From contig NZ_CP011409.1 of the NCBI RefSeq assembly GCF_001267925.1, forward strand, positions 1,798,001 through 1,862,000: a stretch of DNA of 64,000 nucleotides, given 5' to 3'. Origin of the DNA: Herbaspirillum hiltneri N3 (GTDB lineage: Bacteria > Pseudomonadota > Gammaproteobacteria > Burkholderiales > Burkholderiaceae_D). The notes below the pieces were generated by a model. It ran no database searches and was not told where the DNA came from. It saw only the letters and a list, made by a program, of their open reading frames with translations. The position numbers and the translations under genes were made by a program. This document shows positions 56,482 through 64,000 of this stretch, piece by piece. Numbering within the stretch: position 1 is the stretch's first letter; every line of letters begins with the position of its first letter.

Positions 56482-57975
56482 ATGCTTGCCAATATCTATG
56501 CCGCCTTTGGGCTGGTGTTCGACCCGTATGTTCTGGCGGTCATTTTCGGTTCATCCATGTTTGGATTGTTCATGGGCGCCATTCCCGGCCTGAGCGCCAC
56601 CATGGCAGTGGCGCTGCTGGTTCCGGTGACTTTCTTCATGCCCCCGGTGCCTGCGGTGGCCGCGATGGTGTCGGCCACGGCGATGGCGATTTTTTCGGGA
56701 GACATCCCCGGCTGCCTGTTGCGCATTCCGGGTACGCCCTCATCGGCGGCCTATACCGATGAAGCCTACGCCATGACGAAAAAAGGACAGGGGGAAATCG
56801 CGCTCGGCGCCAGCCTGGTGTTTTCGGCGGTGGGCGGCCTGTTCGGTACGTTCGTGCTGATCCTGGCGGCGCCGGCGCTGGCGGAACTGGCGCTGAAGTT
56901 CTCCTCGTTCGAATACTTCTGGCTGGTTCTGATGGGCCTGACCTGCGCGATCTTCATCGCCTCCGACAATCCGCTCAAGGGTTTCGTCTCGCTGTTCATC
57001 GGCATGTTCATCGCATCCGTCGGCATGGGCAATCCGGCCGGCGTGCCGCGCTTCACGTTCGACAATCCCGACCTGCTGAGCGGCGTGTCGCTGGTGCCGC
57101 TGATGGTGGGCATGTTCGCGATGTCCGAAGTGCTGCGCTATGCCGTTTCCAAAGACCGGGCGATGACCATTCCGGACGGCAAGGTCGGTAACGTCTTCAA
57201 GGGCATGTGGGCATTGACCGTGAAATATCCGAAGTCGATCCTGCGCGGCAGTGTGCTCGGCACGCTGGTCGGGATCCTGCCGGGAGCGGGCGCCGACATC
57301 GCGGCCTGGATGTCGTACGCGATGAGCAAGAAAATGTCCAAGGAGCCGGAAAAATTCGGCACCGGCCATCCCGAAGGCATCGTCGAGTCGGGTGCCGCCA
57401 ACAACTCTGCGCTGGCCGGTGCGTGGATTCCGGCGCTGGTATTCGGCATTCCGGGTGACTCGATCACCGCCATCGTCATCGGCGTGCTGTACATGAAAAA
57501 TCTGAGCCCCGGTCCGATGATCTTCGTCGAAAATCCGGTCTCGATGTACGCGATCTTCATCGTCTTCATCCTCGCCAATTTGCTGATGCTGCCGCTGGGC
57601 TACTGGTGCATCAAGGTCTCCAAGCGCATACTCGGGGTTCCGCGCAATCTGCTGATGCCGCTGATCCTGCTGTTCTGCATCGTTGGTTCGTATGCCACCA
57701 ACAACAGCGTGTCCGACGTCGGCATCATGCTGGTGTTCGGCCTGTTGGCCTACCTGATGGAAGAGAACGGATTTCCGGTCGCGCCGGCGGTGCTCGGCGT
57801 GGTGCTGGGCGGGATGCTGGAAGAACATTTCGTCACCTCGATGATCAAGGCCGATGGCGAGTTCCTGGCCTTCTTCAGCCGGCCGATCGCCGGCACCCTG
57901 GGCGTGGTGACGATATTGCTATGGCTGTTGCCGCTGGTCATGCGCGGTTTGCGCAAGAAACCGGCGATCGCCTGA
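56482..57975 (+). CDS. TctA-like large membrane subunit
   Basis: 497 residues with about ten to twelve membrane helices. Characteristic segments: GAIPGLSATMAVALLVPVTF near the start, PGCLLRIPGTPSSAAYTDEAYAM, and VGILPGAGADIAAWMSYAMSKK in the second half. Main translocation subunit of the tripartite tricarboxylate transporter. ATG after AAGGATCGATC, ten bases after TctB ends. Confidence 0.95.
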   Translation: MLANIYAAFGLVFDPYVLAVIFGSSMFGLFMGAIPGLSATMAVALLVPVTFFMPPVPAVAAMVSATAMAIFSGDIPGCLLRIPGTPSSAAYTDEAYAMTKKGQGEIALGASLVFSAVGGLFGTFVLILAAPALAELALKFSSFEYFWLVLMGLTCAIFIASDNPLKGFVSLFIGMFIASVGMGNPAGVPRFTFDNPDLLSGVSLVPLMVGMFAMSEVLRYAVSKDRAMTIPDGKVGNVFKGMWALTVKYPKSILRGSVLGTLVGILPGAGADIAAWMSYAMSKKMSKEPEKFGTGHPEGIVESGAANNSALAGAWIPALVFGIPGDSITAIVIGVLYMKNLSPGPMIFVENPVSMYAIFIVFILANLLMLPLGYWCIKVSKRILGVPRNLLMPLILLFCIVGSYATNNSVSDVGIMLVFGLLAYLMEENGFPVAPAVLGVVLGGMLEEHFVTSMIKADGEFLAFFSRPIAGTLGVVTILLWLLPLVMRGLRKKPAIA

Positions 57976-58005
57976 GATTTTCATAACGAAAGGATGGTTT
58001 GCAAC

Positions 58006-59067
58006 ATGGCTGCACCCGAACGTTTTTCCGCCGTCGAACTCAAGCAGTTCTCCACACAACTGTTGCAAAAGGCCGGTCTGCCGCTGGAGCCTGCGGCTTC
58101 GGTGGCGAGTACGCTGGTTGATGGCGACCTGCTCGGTCACGATACGCACGGCCTGGCATTGCTGGCGCCATATGTGAAGGAAATCGAGAAGGGCGCAATG
58201 ACCACCTCGGGCGAACCCGAGGTGGTCTCGGACCGTCCCGCCGCGCTGGTGTGGGACGGTCGTCGCCTGCCCGGACCGTGGCTGGTGCACAAGGGCATCG
58301 ACGCCCTGATTCCGCGTGCGCGCGAACTCGGCACGGCGTCGCTGGCGATTCATCACAGCCATCACATCGCCTGCCTCGCGGCATACCTGTTGCGGGCGAC
58401 GGAAGAAGGTTTCCTGATGGTGCTGTCGAGTTCCGATCCGGCGGTGCACAGCGTGGCGCCGTTCGGCGGCACGCGTGCGGTGTTCACGCCGAATCCGATC
58501 GCCGCCGGCATCCCGACGTCCGGCACGCCGTTCCTGGTCGATATTTCGGCGTCGATCACCACCAACGGCATGAGCAATCGCCTGCACAAAGCCGGCCTGC
58601 AATTTGAAGAAGAATGGCTGCTCGATGCGCAAGGCAATGCCAGCCGCGATCCGGCCGTGTTCGCCGCCGATCCGCCGGGCACGATTTTGCCGCTGGGCGG
58701 TTTGTCGGCCGGCCACAAGGGGTTCGGCCTCGCGGTGCTGATCGAGGCGCTGACCGGCGGCCTGTCCGGCTTCGGCCGCGCCGATCCGCCTGCCGGTTGG
58801 GGCGCCACCGTGTTCATGAGTCTGTACGACCCGGCGGCGTTCGGCGGCGAGGCGGCGTTCAAGCGCCAGATGGATTACATCGCGGAAGCTTGCCGCAGCA
58901 ATCCGCCGCGTCCCGGCGTGGAAAAGGTGCGCATGCCGGGCGACCGTGGCATGGCGCGCCGCGCGCAGCAGCTGGAGCAGGGCGTGGCATTGCATCCGAC
59001 GATTGCGCCGGCCTTGCGCGAGGCTGCGCAGCAATATGGTCTGAGTTTCCCGGCAGTGCTGGACTGA
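58006..59067 (+). CDS. Ldh_2 (malate/ureidoglycolate-type) dehydrogenase
   Basis: 353 residues of the Ldh_2 family of NAD(P)-dependent oxidoreductases, which lacks the Rossmann fold. Motifs: DGDLLGHDTHGLALLAPYV, HHSHHIACLAAYLLRATEEG with the catalytic histidine, PFGGTRAVFTPNPIAAGIPTSG, and LPLGGLSAGHKGFGLAVLIEAL for cofactor binding. Members reduce or oxidise 2-hydroxy acids, ureidoglycolate or cyclic imines. It is the fourth gene of the tct operon and probably acts on the imported acid. An ATG four codons upstream is also possible. Confidence 0.9.
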   Translation: MAAPERFSAVELKQFSTQLLQKAGLPLEPAASVASTLVDGDLLGHDTHGLALLAPYVKEIEKGAMTTSGEPEVVSDRPAALVWDGRRLPGPWLVHKGIDALIPRARELGTASLAIHHSHHIACLAAYLLRATEEGFLMVLSSSDPAVHSVAPFGGTRAVFTPNPIAAGIPTSGTPFLVDISASITTNGMSNRLHKAGLQFEEEWLLDAQGNASRDPAVFAADPPGTILPLGGLSAGHKGFGLAVLIEALTGGLSGFGRADPPAGWGATVFMSLYDPAAFGGEAAFKRQMDYIAEACRSNPPRPGVEKVRMPGDRGMARRAQQLEQGVALHPTIAPALREAAQQYGLSFPAVLD

Positions 59068-59178
59068 TTGCGCATCATCGTCCGCCGCCGTACTGGCGGC
59101 GGACGGCAAGCAGATCATTCGCTTGCGGTGAGATACAATCCGGCGCCAAGATTAAGAATTTTTCATCGGACCTCTTTT

Positions 59179-60105
59179 ATGCCTATTGAAGCGATCGAAC
59201 CGCAACGACTGTATCGCCAGATCAGCGACCAGCTGCGCAAGCTGATTCTCGACGGCGAATTTCCGGTCGGTTCGCGCTTGCCGTCGGAGCGCGACCTGTC
59301 GGTGCAACTGGGCGTGAGCCGTCCGTCGCTGCGAGAAGCCCTGATCGCGCTGGAAGTCGAAGGCTACATCGAAGTCCACATGGGGTCCGGCATCTACGTC
59401 TGCCCGCCGTCGCCGGTGCCGGAAGGCGAGATCGATCTGTCCACGCAAGAAGGGCCGCTGGAGCTCATTCGCGCGCGCGCCATGCTGGAAGGCGAAGTCG
59501 CCTATGCCGCCGCCAAGAACGGCAAGAAGGCGCAGATCGACGCGATCGAAGAAGCGTTCCAACAAATGATAGAAAACACCAGCGCCGGCTCCAATCCATT
59601 GGAGGCCGATCGCCTGTTCCACATTCGTGTGGCCGAAGCGACCGGCAACAGCGTGCTGGTCGGACTGGTGACGCAATTGTTCGACGCTCGCCTGGGGCCG
59701 CTGTTCGATCGCTTGCATAGCCATTTCGACACGATCGAGGTGTGGAACGACGCGATCGACGAGCATTCGCGCGTGATGAAAGCACTGCGCGCCCGCGATC
59801 CGGAAATGGCGCGGCAAGCGATGCGGCGTCACATGGATATTGCGTTCAAGCGCTACAGCGCCAGCCTGGTGGGGCAGGGTGTACAGGGTGGGAATGCCGC
59901 AGAGATCAAGAAAAAGAAAGCCGGGCCGGTAAAGGAAATCAAGGCAGCCAAGCCCGCAGTGAAGAAAGCTCCGGTCAAGGCCGCCACGGTCAAACGCGTA
60001 GCCAAACCGGTTGCCGTAAAGAAGACGCCCGCGCCGAAAGTCGCCGTCAAGCGTGCGCCGGTTGCAGTCCTGTCCCCGGCCAAACGCCGCAGCGCTCGCG
60101 CCTGA
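59179..60105 (+). CDS. GntR-family (FadR/FCD) regulator with Lys/Ala/Pro-rich tail
   Basis: 308 residues. N-terminal winged helix (YRQISDQLRKLILDGEFPVGSRLPSERDLSVQLGVSRPSLREAL, about 10-55) and an FCD ligand-binding domain (about 90-225) with the metal-type histidines in LFHIRVAEATGN, IDEHSRVM and RRHMDIA. The last 70 residues are a low-complexity AlgP/histone-H1-like stretch (KPAVKKAPVKAATVKRVAKP). It is likely the regulator for the TGGT-N3-ACCA sites in the divergent region and hence for both transporters. The tail is rare in this family and could add nonspecific DNA binding. Confidence 0.9.
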   Translation: MPIEAIEPQRLYRQISDQLRKLILDGEFPVGSRLPSERDLSVQLGVSRPSLREALIALEVEGYIEVHMGSGIYVCPPSPVPEGEIDLSTQEGPLELIRARAMLEGEVAYAAAKNGKKAQIDAIEEAFQQMIENTSAGSNPLEADRLFHIRVAEATGNSVLVGLVTQLFDARLGPLFDRLHSHFDTIEVWNDAIDEHSRVMKALRARDPEMARQAMRRHMDIAFKRYSASLVGQGVQGGNAAEIKKKKAGPVKEIKAAKPAVKKAPVKAATVKRVAKPVAVKKTPAPKVAVKRAPVAVLSPAKRRSARA

Positions 60106-60108
60106 ACG

Positions 60109-60483
60109 CTATCCCAGCTTGCCGGCGTTGCGGTCCCAGTTGCGGCCGTCGAAGTCGACAAAACTCAGCCTGTCGTCGGACAGGTTGAAGTCGTCCAGGC
60201 AGCGTACATTGATGGTGTAGAGTTCCGGCGCGGCGCGTGGACGCGTGAAGACGTGCACGCCGCGGTGCGGACAGAAGTGGTGTTTCGCCGCCATGGTGCC
60301 GAACTGGTAAGTCGCCAATACCCCGGCGCCAGAAATCAAGCGGAAATTCTCAGGCTGCACGCGATGGTGCAAAAATCCCTTCTTGGTACAGATCGAGCAA
60401 TTGCAGACGGTGATGCGTTCTATCGTCACATCGGCTTCGAAGCGGACCTGGCCGCAATGGCAACTGCCCTTGTGATGATCCAT
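60109..60483 (-). CDS. GFA-family protein (glutathione-dependent formaldehyde-activating type)
   Basis: 124 residues. Zinc-binding cysteines in GSCHCGQVRFE and TVCNCSICTKKGF, and CPHRGVHVF, are those of the GFA (CENP-V) fold; the central region has FGTMAAKHHFC. Zinc protein of uncertain substrate; the best known member adds glutathione to formaldehyde. The start is at the ATG of MDHHKGSCHCG; a TTG start 13 codons upstream is possible but unlikely. It ends three bases from the convergent GntR gene. Confidence 0.88.
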   Translation of the reverse strand: MDHHKGSCHCGQVRFEADVTIERITVCNCSICTKKGFLHHRVQPENFRLISGAGVLATYQFGTMAAKHHFCPHRGVHVFTRPRAAPELYTINVRCLDDFNLSDDRLSFVDFDGRNWDRNAGKLG

Positions 60484-60518
60484 GTGCCTCGTCTCCGCCG
60501 CTGTTGGCTGCGCCACGG

Positions 60519-61043
60519 TCAATTGAAATAGGCTCTGGCCATTTCAAAGCGCGGCGCGAAATAAGGATTGTCCATCCGCGAAATATGCACCTTGCCGTTG
60601 CCCGACGGCGCATGCACGAAACGTCCGTCGCCGATGTAGATGCCGACATGCGAGAACGGCCGGTTGAGGGTATTGAAAAACACCAGGTCGCCCGGACGCA
60701 GATTGGTTTTGTCGATCTGGCGTCCCTGGCGCGCCATGTCGGCGGCGCTGCCGGACAGCCTGAGGCCGGCAGCGCGGTTGAAGATGTACGACACCATGCC
60801 GCTGCAATCGAAACCGGCTTCCGGATTCTTGCCGCCGAAACGGTAGCCGGTGCCGATCATATCCAGCGCAAAAATCGCGACCTCGCTGCCGTGCTCGGTG
60901 GCGGCGTCCGAGCGGACGTCGGTCGGCGCCGGTGTCGATGTTTCAGGAGCACGCATCGGCGCGCTGCCGCAGGCCGTCAGCAAGACGGCGATGCAGCAGG
61001 CGGCGAGCGCATGCAATTGCTTCGGTGGGAACAGGCTACGCAT
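60519..61043 (-). CDS. NlpC/P60 endopeptidase lipoprotein
   Basis: 174 residues. A lipoprotein signal peptide ends with the lipobox LTAC (cysteine at about 25). The NlpC/P60 domain has the catalytic cysteine in GFDCSGMVSYIF, the histidine in FSHVGIYIG and a polar third residue in FVHAPSGNGKVHIS. It cleaves peptidoglycan stem peptides from the outer-membrane side. It overlaps nothing and is 16 bp downstream of argD, with which it may share a transcript. Confidence 0.92.
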   Translation of the reverse strand: MRSLFPPKQLHALAACCIAVLLTACGSAPMRAPETSTPAPTDVRSDAATEHGSEVAIFALDMIGTGYRFGGKNPEAGFDCSGMVSYIFNRAAGLRLSGSAADMARQGRQIDKTNLRPGDLVFFNTLNRPFSHVGIYIGDGRFVHAPSGNGKVHISRMDNPYFAPRFEMARAYFN

Positions 61044-61059
61044 GGCTGCCGGCCCCGGA

Positions 61060-62262
61060 TCAGTGACCCAGTTTCACCAGTACGCTTTCCAGCATGGTCA
61101 GCATCTGGTCGATCTCGTCCTTGGTCACGTTCAACGACGGCATGAAGCGGATCAGGTTCGGACGCGGCGAATTGAGCAGCAGGCCGACCGGGTTCAGGTC
61201 GCGCGCGGCTTCAACGATTTGCGGACCGATGTCCTTGCCCAGTTTCAGCGCGCGCAGCAAGCCTTCGCCGCGCTCGCCTTCAAAGCCGTGCTTGTCCGAC
61301 AGCTTGATCAGTTCTGCGCTGAGATACGCGCCGGTGGCCTTGACCGTCGGCAGGAAATCCGGCTTCAGCAATTCCTTCAGTACGGCAGCGCCGACGGCGG
61401 TCATCAGCGGATTGCCGTTGTAGGTGCCGCCTTGTTCGCCGGCTTCGAAGCAGGCGATTTCTTCTCGGGCGAGCAGGGCCGCCAGCGGCACGCCGCCGCC
61501 GATGCCCTTGCCCAGCGTCATGATGTCCGGTTCAATGTCCGACAATTGATAGCCGAACAATTCGCCGGTGCGGCCGACGCCGGTCTGCACTTCATCGACG
61601 ATGAGCAGCAGGTTGGCGTTCTTGGTCAGGCGGCGCAGGCCTTGCATGAATTCGCGGGTGGCGGGAATCACGCCGCCTTCGCCTTGCACCGGCTCCAGCA
61701 TGACGGCGACGGTCTTCTTGCTGATCAGGCGCTCGACGCTGGCGAGGTCGTTCAGTTCCGCCTTCTGGAAGCCCGGCACTTGCGGCGCGAACATGGTGTC
61801 CCAGCCCGGCTTGCCGCTGGCCGACATGGTTGCGATGGTGCGGCCGTGGAAGCTGTGATTGAAGGTGATGATTTCAAAACGGTCTTCACCGGCGCTGTTC
61901 TTGTTGAGCTTGCCCCATTTGCGCGCCAGCTTGAAAGCGCCTTCATTGGCTTCGGCGCCGCTGTTGGTGAAGAACACGCGATCGAAGACGGAGTTCTCGG
62001 TCAGCAGGTTGGCCAGCTCGATCGACGGCGCATTGTAGAAAGCCGGCGACGGATTGATCAGTTTCTTGCCCTGTGCGACCAGTGCATCGGAGATGCATTG
62101 CGGCGCGTGACCCAGCGCGTTGACGGCCCAGCCTTGCAGATAGTCGAGGTATCGCTTGCCGGTGTGATCGGTCATCCACATGCCGCTGCCTTCGGTAAAA
62201 ACGATTTCAGGGCGGTTAGTGACATACATCAGCTTGTTGATGGCGAACTCGTTGAATTCCAT
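61060..62262 (-). CDS. argD: Acetylornithine/ornithine-type aminotransferase
   Basis: 400 residues, class III aminotransferase. Phosphate site [32 protein letters not shown] for the cofactor, and the catalytic lysine in [17 protein letters not shown]. It interconverts N-acetylglutamate semialdehyde and N-acetylornithine in arginine synthesis, or the reverse in catabolism. ATG after AGGAGTCATTCA. It is the upstream gene of the NlpC pair; a rho-independent terminator is upstream of it. A succinylornithine role (AstC) cannot be separated by sequence alone. Confidence 0.88.
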   Translation of the reverse strand: MEFNEFAINKLMYVTNRPEIVFTEGSGMWMTDHTGKRYLDYLQGWAVNALGHAPQCISDALVAQGKKLINPSPAFYNAPSIELANLLTENSVFDRVFFTNSGAEANEGAFKLARKWGKLNKNSAGEDRFEIITFNHSFHGRTIATMSASGKPGWDTMFAPQVPGFQKAELNDLASVERLISKKTVAVMLEPVQGEGGVIPATREFMQGLRRLTKNANLLLIVDEVQTGVGRTGELFGYQLSDIEPDIMTLGKGIGGGVPLAALLAREEIACFEAGEQGGTYNGNPLMTAVGAAVLKELLKPDFLPTVKATGAYLSAELIKLSDKHGFEGERGEGLLRALKLGKDIGPQIVEAARDLNPVGLLLNSPRPNLIRFMPSLNVTKDEIDQMLTMLESVLVKLGH

Positions 62263-62348
62263 TGAATGACTCCTGCTAAGGATGTGTAAAAAATGTGAAA
62301 GGCGGCGGTAACCGAACTGTAATAAAAACGCGGACACGAAAAAAACGA

Positions 62349-62381
62349 TAAAAAAAAGCCACAGGGATTGCCTGTGGCTTC
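62349..62381 (-). terminator. Rho-independent terminator upstream of argD
   Basis: Minus strand stem AAGCCACAGG-CAATC-CCTGTGGCTT followed by eight Ts and another T run after ATCG. It should end the ferredoxin-reductase transcript 210 bp after its stop. The remaining DNA of the gap 62263-62591 shows no gene; the argD promoter must lie between this terminator and 62262. Confidence 0.9.
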
Positions 62382-62591
62382 GTGACCAGAATCAACTCAC
62401 GCGCACGGCAAACCTCGTTGAGGTTGGCTGCGGCGTCGCAAGGAAATGATGGTAGCGTTCATGCGGTCAATATTAGGACGTTTTGCGCGATGCGTCAAAA
62501 CTAATTTGGTGCAAATTGCCGCTGATTTTCAGAACGCTCACCTCTTTGCAACAGGCAGCCGCATGCGGCGGCGGCATCAACCTGCACCGAT

Positions 62592-63623
62592 TTACTGCAC
62601 CGTCGCCAGATCCGCCGCCGAGGTGAACGAGTCGGCGTAAAACTCATCTTCCGGCAAGCCGCACTTCGCGACGAAATCGCGCTGCGCCGATTCCACCACG
62701 ATCGGCGCGCCGCAGGCATACACCTGATAGCCCGACAGATCCGGCTGGTCGTCGATGACGGCCTGGTGGACGAAGCCGGTGCGGCCGCTCCAGTGGTCTT
62801 CCGGCTGGGCGTTCGAGATCACCGGCACATATTTGAAATTCGGCAGGCTCTGCGCCCAGGTCTTGCACAGTTCGTCCATATACAAGTCCTGCGGCCGGCG
62901 GCCGCCCCAATACAGCGTGACCGGGCGCGCCGACTGGGCGTGCTCGAGCTGCTCGACGATCGCCTTGATCGGCGCGAAGCCGGTGCCCGAGGCCAGCAGC
63001 ACGATGGGCTTGTCGGAGTCTTCACGCAGGAAGAAGGTTCCCAGCGGGCCTTCGAAGCGCAGGATGTCGCGCTCCTTGAGCGTGGAGAAAACCTGGTCGG
63101 TGAACAGGCCGCCCGGCATGTGGCGGATGTGCAGCGTCAGGTGCTCGTCCTTGTGCGGTGCATTGGCCATGCTGTAGCTGCGGCGCTTGCCGTCGCGCAG
63201 CATGAACTCGACGTACTGGCCGGCCTTGTATTGCAGGCGATCGTTGGCCGGCAATTGCAGCGACAGGATGATGACGTCGTCGGCGACCTTGTCCAGTTTG
63301 GCGACGCGCACCGGCATTTTCTTGACCGGGAAATCGCCGATGCCGGCCACTTCGCGCGCTTCGATGATCACGTCCGAGTTCGGCCGGGCGCAGCAGAACA
63401 GCGAAAAACCCAGGCTCTCGTCCTGCGCCGACAGGGCGCGCTCCTGATGCGGACCGTGGGTCACGCTGCCTTCGACCAGCTTGCCCTTGCAGGAGCTGCA
63501 CGCGCCGTTCTTGCAGCCGTAAGGCAGGCCGACGCCGGCACGGATTGCGGCGGTGAGGATGGTTTCGCCTTCGTCACAGGTAAACTGATGGCCGCTGGGC
63601 TGAACGGTAACTTGAAAACTCAT
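62592..63623 (-). CDS. 2Fe-2S ferredoxin/FAD reductase (AscD-like, CDP-glucoseen reductase type)
   Basis: 343 residues. N-terminal plant-type ferredoxin domain (about 1-90) with GCKNGACSSCKG and, later, FCCARP as the four-cysteine [2Fe-2S] set. The reductase part has RRSYSMANAP for FAD and ASGTGFAPIKAIVEQL and YACGAPIVV for NAD(P)H. It is an electron donor for an oxygenase or dehydratase; members are annotated as CDP-6-deoxy-delta-3,4-glucoseen reductase or phenol hydroxylase reductase. Divergent with a 12-bp gap from the epimerase-like gene. Partner not identified. Confidence 0.9.
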   Translation of the reverse strand: MSFQVTVQPSGHQFTCDEGETILTAAIRAGVGLPYGCKNGACSSCKGKLVEGSVTHGPHQERALSAQDESLGFSLFCCARPNSDVIIEAREVAGIGDFPVKKMPVRVAKLDKVADDVIILSLQLPANDRLQYKAGQYVEFMLRDGKRRSYSMANAPHKDEHLTLHIRHMPGGLFTDQVFSTLKERDILRFEGPLGTFFLREDSDKPIVLLASGTGFAPIKAIVEQLEHAQSARPVTLYWGGRRPQDLYMDELCKTWAQSLPNFKYVPVISNAQPEDHWSGRTGFVHQAVIDDQPDLSGYQVYACGAPIVVESAQRDFVAKCGLPEDEFYADSFTSAADLATVQ

Positions 63624-63635
63624 ACAATCCTGACA

Positions 63636-64000
63636 ATGAATAATGGTAAAAAAATCGGCAAACCGCGTCTGTTGATGCTCGGCTGCGGCGACGTCGGCAT
63701 GCGCATGCTGCCGCTGGTGCGCGCGCGTTTTCGCGTGATCGTGGTGACCAGCAAGCCCGAGCGTTGCGCTGAATTGCGCGCCGCCGGGGCGATTCCGCTG
63801 GTCGCCGACCTTGACCGGCCAGCTACCCTGGCCCGGCTGGCGCGCCTGGCGCAAGTGATCGTGCATCTTGCTCCGCCGCAATCTTCTGGTGAAACGGACC
63901 GCCGCACCCGCAATTTGGCCGCCATTTTACCCGACCGCGCCAATCTGGTTTACATCAGCACCACCGGCGTCTACGGCGATTGCGGCGGCGCCAGTTTCGA
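63636..64000 (+). CDS. Partial NAD(P)-binding epimerase-like protein (runs off the window)
   Basis: The first 121 codons are present and the frame is still open at the last base. The start MNNGKKIGKPRLLMLGCGDVGMRML shows a nucleotide-binding GCGDVG; DLDRPATLARL and VYISTTGVYGDCGG are typical of short-chain NAD-epimerase relatives of the YeeZ type. Probably a sugar nucleotide or NAD-dependent epimerase/dehydratase. The start codon is only 12 bp from the divergent reductase start, so their promoters must overlap both genes. Confidence 0.75.
   Translation, partial: MNNGKKIGKPRLLMLGCGDVGMRMLPLVRARFRVIVVTSKPERCAELRAAGAIPLVADLDRPATLARLARLAQVIVHLAPPQSSGETDRRTRNLAAILPDRANLVYISTTGVYGDCGGASF

Overview
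The window looks like chromosomal DNA of a plant-associated betaproteobacterium of the family Oxalobacteraceae, most probably Herbaspirillum or a close relative. This is inferred from the high GC content, the aceE-aceF-lpdA organisation with lipoyl domains on both E2 and E3, the holC and Bug/TctC families, and a type III secretion (T3SS) edge controlled by HrpL-type hrp boxes. No rRNA, tRNA, CRISPR array or complete insertion sequence was seen.

Layout. (1) 1-4.4 kb is the margin of a Hrp T3SS island. Four hrp boxes, GGAAC(C/T)-N15/16-C(C/T)ACNNA, drive small cysteine-free proteins, a protein with two 96-residue NolX/HrpF-like repeats, a harpin-like protein and a CesT-type chaperone. (2) 4.4-9.6 kb holds an SDR, a class III aminotransferase, two unrecognised proteins and an MFS permease. 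(3) 9.6-16 kb holds a gene fusing a truncated exported asparaginase in frame to an MCP signalling domain, a diguanylate cyclase, a 268-bp MITE-like element, an LpxO-like hydroxylase and dadA. (4) 16-22 kb is housekeeping: holC, prlC, folD, gshA.

(5) 22-35.6 kb is a run of minus-strand genes that reads as a catabolic island. It has a polyamine-type ABC importer, a three-subunit HcnABC/opine-oxidase-like dehydrogenase, an aminoadipate-semialdehyde-type aldehyde dehydrogenase, an aminotransferase, a DUF1338 (2-oxoadipate to D-2-hydroxyglutarate) enzyme, a D-2-hydroxyglutarate-type FAD dehydrogenase and a LysR regulator. Together they could take a lysine-derived imino acid such as pipecolate to 2-oxoglutarate; this is inference from family functions. 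(6) 36-42.7 kb is the pyruvate dehydrogenase operon. (7) 42.7-46.4 kb holds a MerR/aldo-keto reductase pair with a 19-bp-spacer promoter, a DHH phosphoesterase and a dienelactone hydrolase.

(8) 46.4-60.1 kb is a divergent sugar-acid or hydroxy-acid locus. Leftward run an IlvD/Edd dehydratase, a hydroxyacid dehydrogenase and a carbohydrate-type ABC importer. Rightward run a tripartite tricarboxylate (TctCBA) importer, an Ldh_2 dehydrogenase and an FCD-type GntR regulator with a histone-H1-like tail. Two TGGT-N3-ACCA palindromes in the divergent control region are good candidates for its operators. (9) 60.1-64 kb holds a GFA-family protein, an NlpC/P60 lipoprotein, argD, a ferredoxin-reductase and the start of an epimerase-like gene that runs off the window.

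The strongest oddities are the asparaginase-MCP chimera, the hrp-box mini-regulon with proteins as small as 41 residues, the putative pipecolate/lysine island, and the paired operators linking two transport systems.
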